From Gymnopilus junonius (lineage: Eukaryota > Basidiomycota > Agaricomycetes > Agaricales > Galerinaceae): a DNA stretch of 23,634 nucleotides. Of the stretch, positions 19,601-23,634 are shown in pieces (the first letter of the stretch is position 1; each line of letters begins with the position of its first letter). Under the pieces are notes generated by a model that ran no database searches, had not been told where the DNA came from, and saw only the letters and a list, made by a program, of their open reading frames with translations. Both the position numbers and the translations under genes were made by a program. The stretch spans positions 1-23,634 of the forward strand of contig JADNYJ010000480.1 of NCBI GenBank assembly GCA_015501075.1, written 5' to 3'.

Positions 19601-20255
19601 GAATCTGCCTGAGCGAACCTCGTCACCTTCACAGCAGGAGCAACAGACCCAGCCTGAACAAAGTGGAGGACGATTGCAAGCTTTAAAGGCCGCTGCTGCC
19701 GGGGAAACGTCTTCAGTGTCAGGTTCAGCTGGGAATACACTTTTTAGGACACCACCCGAGTATCCTAGTCCTAGACAGTTGGGGGCATCGCCAGCGTGGA
19801 ACAAGTCGAGTTCCTCCCTTAATTTGAAGAGTCCTTCGCCCGCGTTGGGTGCGCCTGCACCTGGAGCAAGAACGATCTCGGCAGCGGCTTTTAAGAGGCC
19901 CAGGAACACGAGTTCTGATACGCTCCACGGTGGAAGTGGCAGTGGTGAATTCGTGAAGAAGAGTTTGCCAAGCTCACCTTATCCAAGGAGAGATACAAAT
20001 GCTAGCGAGACTGCGCCTCCGCCTCCGCCTGCTCCTGTTCCTGCACAGATAGCTGCGCCTGCTCCTGACTCTGGAGCCAGGCCCCTGAGCACGCTGGCTG
20101 ACGGCGACGATGACCACTACGACTATATCAGCGCATATGTCAACAATAGCAACCCTAATAGCCCCTCAAGAGGCGAGTTTGCACCGAATGCGAATAGTGG
20201 TGGTGGATATGGAGAGGGAAAGTTTGCGACGGATCTGGATTCTGGGTTGCGGTGA
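16629..20255 (+). pseudogene. PIL1: PIL1/LSP1-family eisosome BAR-domain gene with eight apparent frame shifts
   Basis: Pil1/Lsp1 BAR proteins assemble eisosomes, plasma-membrane furrows. Exons by eye: 16629-16746, 16797-16877, 16934-17313, 17362-17394, 17448-18798, 18855-20255, all with GT-AG junctions. The BAR region reads clearly as family sequence: LQDLITAEKAVLIS, LQKLSVDYSKASEALRTWGL, EGDDLG, DILSASTTILNHYASALSQ, KAEDAEKKLSKMNPEHKNL, MFMGLKFGGLQECCEKGK, IVAEYGKVIIS. A long disordered Pro/Ser/Gln-rich tail follows, containing HVRFGEVEDVDEEMEKR and three PPRFQ repeats. The family-like sequence moves to another frame eight times: near 16671-16676, 16857-16860, 17040, 18100-18110, 18190-18196, 18540-18590, 19425-19440 and 19585. 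Each shift equals the loss of one base (or gain of two). As written, the product from ATG 16629 stops within about 25 codons. Either a recent pseudogene or indel errors in the sequence; conserved residues persist in every segment, so error is a serious possibility. Confidence 0.8.
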
Positions 20256-21455
20256 GCGTCTGCCTCGAAATGAACGGCTTATGATTTGTTTCTTTTCTCT
20301 TTGGTGAGTGAGATATGCCAAGATTATATGCATTCGTAGTTGCTGATTCATTTTAATATAGTTATCTCAAAAGCATCTTGAGTTTTCTCGATTTAATTCC
20401 TTTATTCTCTTCTTATACCATCAACGCGTGTCGTTTTCTGTTGATATCAAAATATCATGTATACAAGGTGCAAGGTGCCTCCTTCCCCACAAATCTCTTA
20501 CAAAGCCGGTTCTGTATGGGAATTAATTTAATTTATGTCTGATGTCTCCGTATTTGTTGTATTACGCTTAATTATTTCCTCTTGTCTCCTCTTGCATAGT
20601 AATAATAAGAAAGACGGTCTTCGCGAAGGCTAGATAATTTGACAGACTCACACTTGCGCTTCACACAGGTGAACTCTTATTTACTGTTTATTCATAACTT
20701 TCAACCTTAGCTTCAACTTTCAAGCGCCTTGGGTAAGACTGCCACCTCCTTGTGCAACGGCCGAACTCGGCCGACTTCCCAAATCCCTAGCTCCACTTGT
20801 GGGGACGGACCGCCGGCATTCGGTGATCCGCTTCCCAAATATAGATTGGCCGTCTATTCCTGGAGCCTGGAGGCTCTTTTTGTCGACCCATTCCGTCTGA
20901 CCTTCACTGAACAACATCCTCTTTGGCCATGGCGCTTGCTGGATAACCAACGCTCAGGGATTATTAACTCGAAACTTCAATTCCCTCGCCCGATTCTGTG
21001 GCTTTTTGCATGATACTATTCAAGTCCACGTCGCCGGATAGGTTCATTGGAAAAGCCGTGACGATTTCCTCCGAGAATGTTAAAATTTTGAATGCAAGGT
21101 TCTTTCCTCATACTTTTTACCCAGCAACCCCATTTACGGTTCGATTGCCCTAATCGTTGATCGGAAGATGATTCTTCCCTTCGGCCACAAGCCACTACAG
21201 TGACTACACTTGTTGACTCCGGAAGCCAGAATGCTCGAGAATTTTAAATGTTGAAGTCATGATTAAGCAAAAGCTCAAAATTTAACGCAGAGCTATGAAG
21301 TCTAGAGAGCTCTACAATTCTGGAAATCCTGTGGTATGCAGTCCTCGCTTTCGCTCTCAGCACTGTATGAGCAATGCCCATGGATAGATTGCCCGAAATC
21401 CGATGGTTGCTAGACAAAGACTTCAAAATTTTAGGAGCCATGGCGTTTGAACTCC
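20256..21455. other. long intergenic region, nothing recognised
   Basis: About 1.2 kb between the end of the PIL1-type gene and the permease promoter. The first ~350 bp is AT-rich and probably includes the 3' UTR. A 65-codon ATG frame on the minus strand (21441-21244) and short plus-strand frames near 20729-21013 have no features of known proteins. No repeat, tRNA or mobile element was seen. Confidence 0.4.
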
Positions 21456-21471
21456 CTTATCGCATCTTATC
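21456..21471. promoter_or_regulatory. two tandem GATA-factor sites upstream of the permease
   Basis: CTTATC occurs at 21456-21461 and again at 21466-21471, that is GATAAG on the minus strand, 10 bp apart and about 140-150 bp before the permease start codon. GATAAG fits HGATAR, the site of fungal nitrogen-regulating GATA factors (AreA/Nit2/Gln3 type), which often use paired sites in amino-acid permease promoters. Binding is inferred. Confidence 0.5.
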
Positions 21472-21608
21472 GTTCGAAGCGGAATGCTTTTGGAAGTTCG
21501 ATCATGATATTATTATCTTGACTCGATCGAGTGGGGCGAATACATAAATATGTATTTGATTTTGATTTTGTTCCTTTCTTCACCAAAACCTACCCTCTCA
21601 TCTTCCTG

Positions 21609-23634
21609 ATGGACAGCAAGAGCGAAAAGGGCGTTGTCGAAATCTCAACTGACAGCGTCTCTCGCGTTGACAAGTATGAATTTTACGACCCATCCAAGGA
21701 GAGCATATGGACGCGCGTAGGCTTAAACTTGGAGAGCTTCAAGCGTGCGCCAGGAACCACAGGGTAAGTTTTTTTTGCTCATCTTCAAGCGGTCTGTTCC
21801 AACTCTTTCTACCTTATTATAGAGGGCAAGTCATTGCTGGACAACACAATGTCGAGGATATCGAGCATGTACAAGCTGATGGGCCGATGCTGCAACAGAA
21901 GCTCAAACCACGACACTTGAAAATGATCGCCGTTGGTTAGTCCTGTTCCTCAAGTCGTCTGTTACCTGCACTGATACGACGCCTTTTTGGAAAGGTGGAA
22001 GCATCGGCACCGGTCTTTTCGTTGGTTCCGGCCTCGCCCTTCGCCAAGGAGGCCCAGTTGGTGTCCTCATCGCTTGGGTTCTTATTGGAGCCATGTTGGT
22101 CAACATCACTCAGGTGAGCTACTTTTTTCCAACGAATAACGAATCACCTCTCACTGTATCAAGGCACTTGGTGAAATGGCTATTTTATATCCAGTCTCAG
22201 GAGGATTCTATACCCTTGCCGTTCGGTTCTTGGACCCTTCTTTCGCATTTTCTATGGGATGGAACTATATCCTTCAATGGGCTGTCACATTACCACTGGA
22301 ACTCACTGTTGCCGTTACGACGGTGCAGTATTGGGGAGAAGATCTAATGCCTGTAGCTGCTTGGATTACGATATTCTGGATGATCATCAGTAAGCACGAT
22401 TTTCCTTTCCTTGGTCACAGCTAATAGCTCGACCAGTTGTCCTCTCTATATTTGGAACTGTCGCTTTTGCTGAAGAAGAGTTCTGGTCATCATGTCTGAA
22501 GCTGCTCATTGTCGTGATGTTCGTTATTATCGGAATGTAAGTGGAATTTCAGGTGACGTTTTGGTTGGTCGTCTGACCATCCTGTATAGTATTTGCGTAT
22601 GCGGAGGGGCGAGGTCAGGCAGCCTTTACGACCATTATATTGGAGGAAGTTTCTGGCAAGAACCCGGTCCCTTTGCGAACGGCTTCAAAGGTGTCTGCGC
22701 AGTGTTTGTGACGGCCGCATTCTCTTTTGGTTCGTCCCTTGCAAATATTCTTTGATGGCGCGTAAGTGAGATTTCCATCCAGCTGGCACTGAGATCGTTG
22801 GCCTCGCCGCTAGCGAAACCCCAAACCCTCGGGAAACAATGCCTTCCGCCGTCAAGGGAACCTTTTGGCGCATTGTAAGTGGACTTAAAATAACCATCAA
22901 TGCCTCTCTAAAGCGTTGTTAACAGACTATAATTTACATCACTTCCCTGACAATCATTGGCCTCCTCGTTCCCTATACGGAAACTCGTCTCTTCGGAGGC
23001 AGTGGCTCGAACGCGTCACCATTTGTTATTATCCTTGACAACGCCAGGATCCATGGACTGAGCCGTGAGTCTAAGATTTTGACTTGGGTATACTTCTTAA
23101 TTGACCATCCATATCTAGACTTGGTCAACTTGACTATTTGCATCTCCGTTTTGTCTATCGGCATGTCCAGCGTGTACGCTACATCCAGAACGCTAGTCGC
23201 TCTCGCGGAAACTGGATATGCTCCAAATTTCTTCTCATATGGTAATATTTTATCGTACATTTGATCGAACGTTCTTCTGAAAATCATGCAGTGGACAAAG
23301 CTGGGCGGCCTCTTTTCGCTCTCATCTTCATTCTGGCATGCGGAGCGATTGCATATGTCAATACAGCAGCGGCTGGCGATGTCGTTTGTAAGATCACTCT
23401 TTTTTTGACCTCGTGTCTTGGTTCACAGTTAATTTTGTTTTCCAGTCACTTGGCTTCTTGGTTTGTCTGCTCTCTCTACTCTCTTCACATGGCTATCAAT
23501 CTGCCTCTGCCAGTTCGTAAATTCCTTCATTAAATTTAAATTTATCTCAGATCGGCCTCTATCCAGCATTCGCTTCCGCCGCGCATGGAAGGTTCAAGGA
23601 CAATTCTCTCGAAGAGCTTCCTTTCCAAGCTCTT
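21609..23634 (+). CDS. AAT-family (YAT-type) amino-acid permease, 3' end beyond window
   Basis: Plasma-membrane proton-coupled amino-acid importer by family. Exons: 21609-21763, 21823-21935, 21995-22113, 22164-22389, 22437-22536, 22590-22729, 22783-22874, 22926-23064, 23119-23241, 23292-23387, 23446-23512, 23567-edge; all GT-AG and in frame. The cytosolic N-terminus carries ESIWTRVGLNLESFKRAPGT and LKPRHLKMIAVGG. The family motif GGSIGTGLF begins at about residue 90 and opens TM1; QALGEMAILYPVSGGFYTLA follows, then FVTAAFSFAGTEIVGLAASE and MSSVYATSRTLVALAETG. About ten of the usual twelve membrane segments are visible. The substrate cannot be read from the sequence. Oddity: after HIRFRRAWKVQG, near 23601, the expected continuation (NSLEELPFQAL) lies in the +1 frame, so a small indel is likely there. 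The start is the first ATG in frame with the conserved N-terminus. GATA sites lie upstream. Confidence 0.9.

Noticed and set aside
3560..20255. Possible cell-wall gene cluster (GH55, Kre9-like, eisosome protein)
   Set aside because: The genes are on both strands and separated by a SNARE, two F-box genes and insertions, with no shared promoter signal; co-location looks incidental.
20720..21013. Overlapping open frames on both strands in the 1.2-kb intergenic region
   Set aside because: The plus-strand one lacks an ATG start at its beginning, neither has domain features, and the two are mutual antisense shadows.

Overview
The window looks like nuclear DNA of a mushroom-forming basidiomycete (Agaricomycetes). 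The evidence is the gene content (GH55 exo-beta-1,3-glucanase, PIL1-type eisosome protein, Kre9/KNH-type GPI protein, AAT-family amino-acid permease, expanded F-box-like family) and the gene style: many 50-60 bp introns, very small exons, and an intron-bearing eukaryotic tRNA-His. I saw nothing bacterial, viral or CRISPR-like.

Layout. 1-1515 (-): 5' part of a chromodomain protein, cut by the left edge. 2143-3220 (+): divergently transcribed membrane-protein gene of unknown function, with an in-frame TAG removable only by an unusually short intron. 3357-3439 (-): tRNA-His(GTG) with an 11-nt intron. 3560-7100 (-): complete secreted GH55 glucanase, 22 exons, 782 codons. 7101-8628: largely non-coding, but holding a 157-bp inverted-repeat insertion with a 10-bp target duplication. 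8629-9081 (+): small three-exon Bet1/Sft1-like SNARE. 9536-11149 and 11809-13416 (both -): tandem paralogous F-box-like genes; promoter and spacer were duplicated with them, and the second spacer carries a ~743-bp terminal-inverted-repeat insertion. 14916-15804 (+): Kre9/KNH-like cell-wall protein with an apparent GC-AG intron. 16629-20255 (+): PIL1/LSP1-family eisosome gene whose family-like sequence is spread over frames that shift eight times in the same direction. 21609-23634 (+): amino-acid permease, cut by the right edge, preceded by two GATA-factor sites.

The genes do not form a pathway or cluster. Three relate loosely to the cell surface (GH55 glucanase, Kre9-like protein, eisosome protein), but they are separated by unrelated genes and I do not claim a functional unit. 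I did not find a convincing new multi-gene system. The items most worth checking are the eight same-direction frame shifts in the PIL1 gene, the two insertion elements, the GC-AG intron and the stop codon in the membrane-protein gene. All splice models were made by eye from GT/GC-AG signals, frame continuity and remembered family sequence patterns, without any database search.
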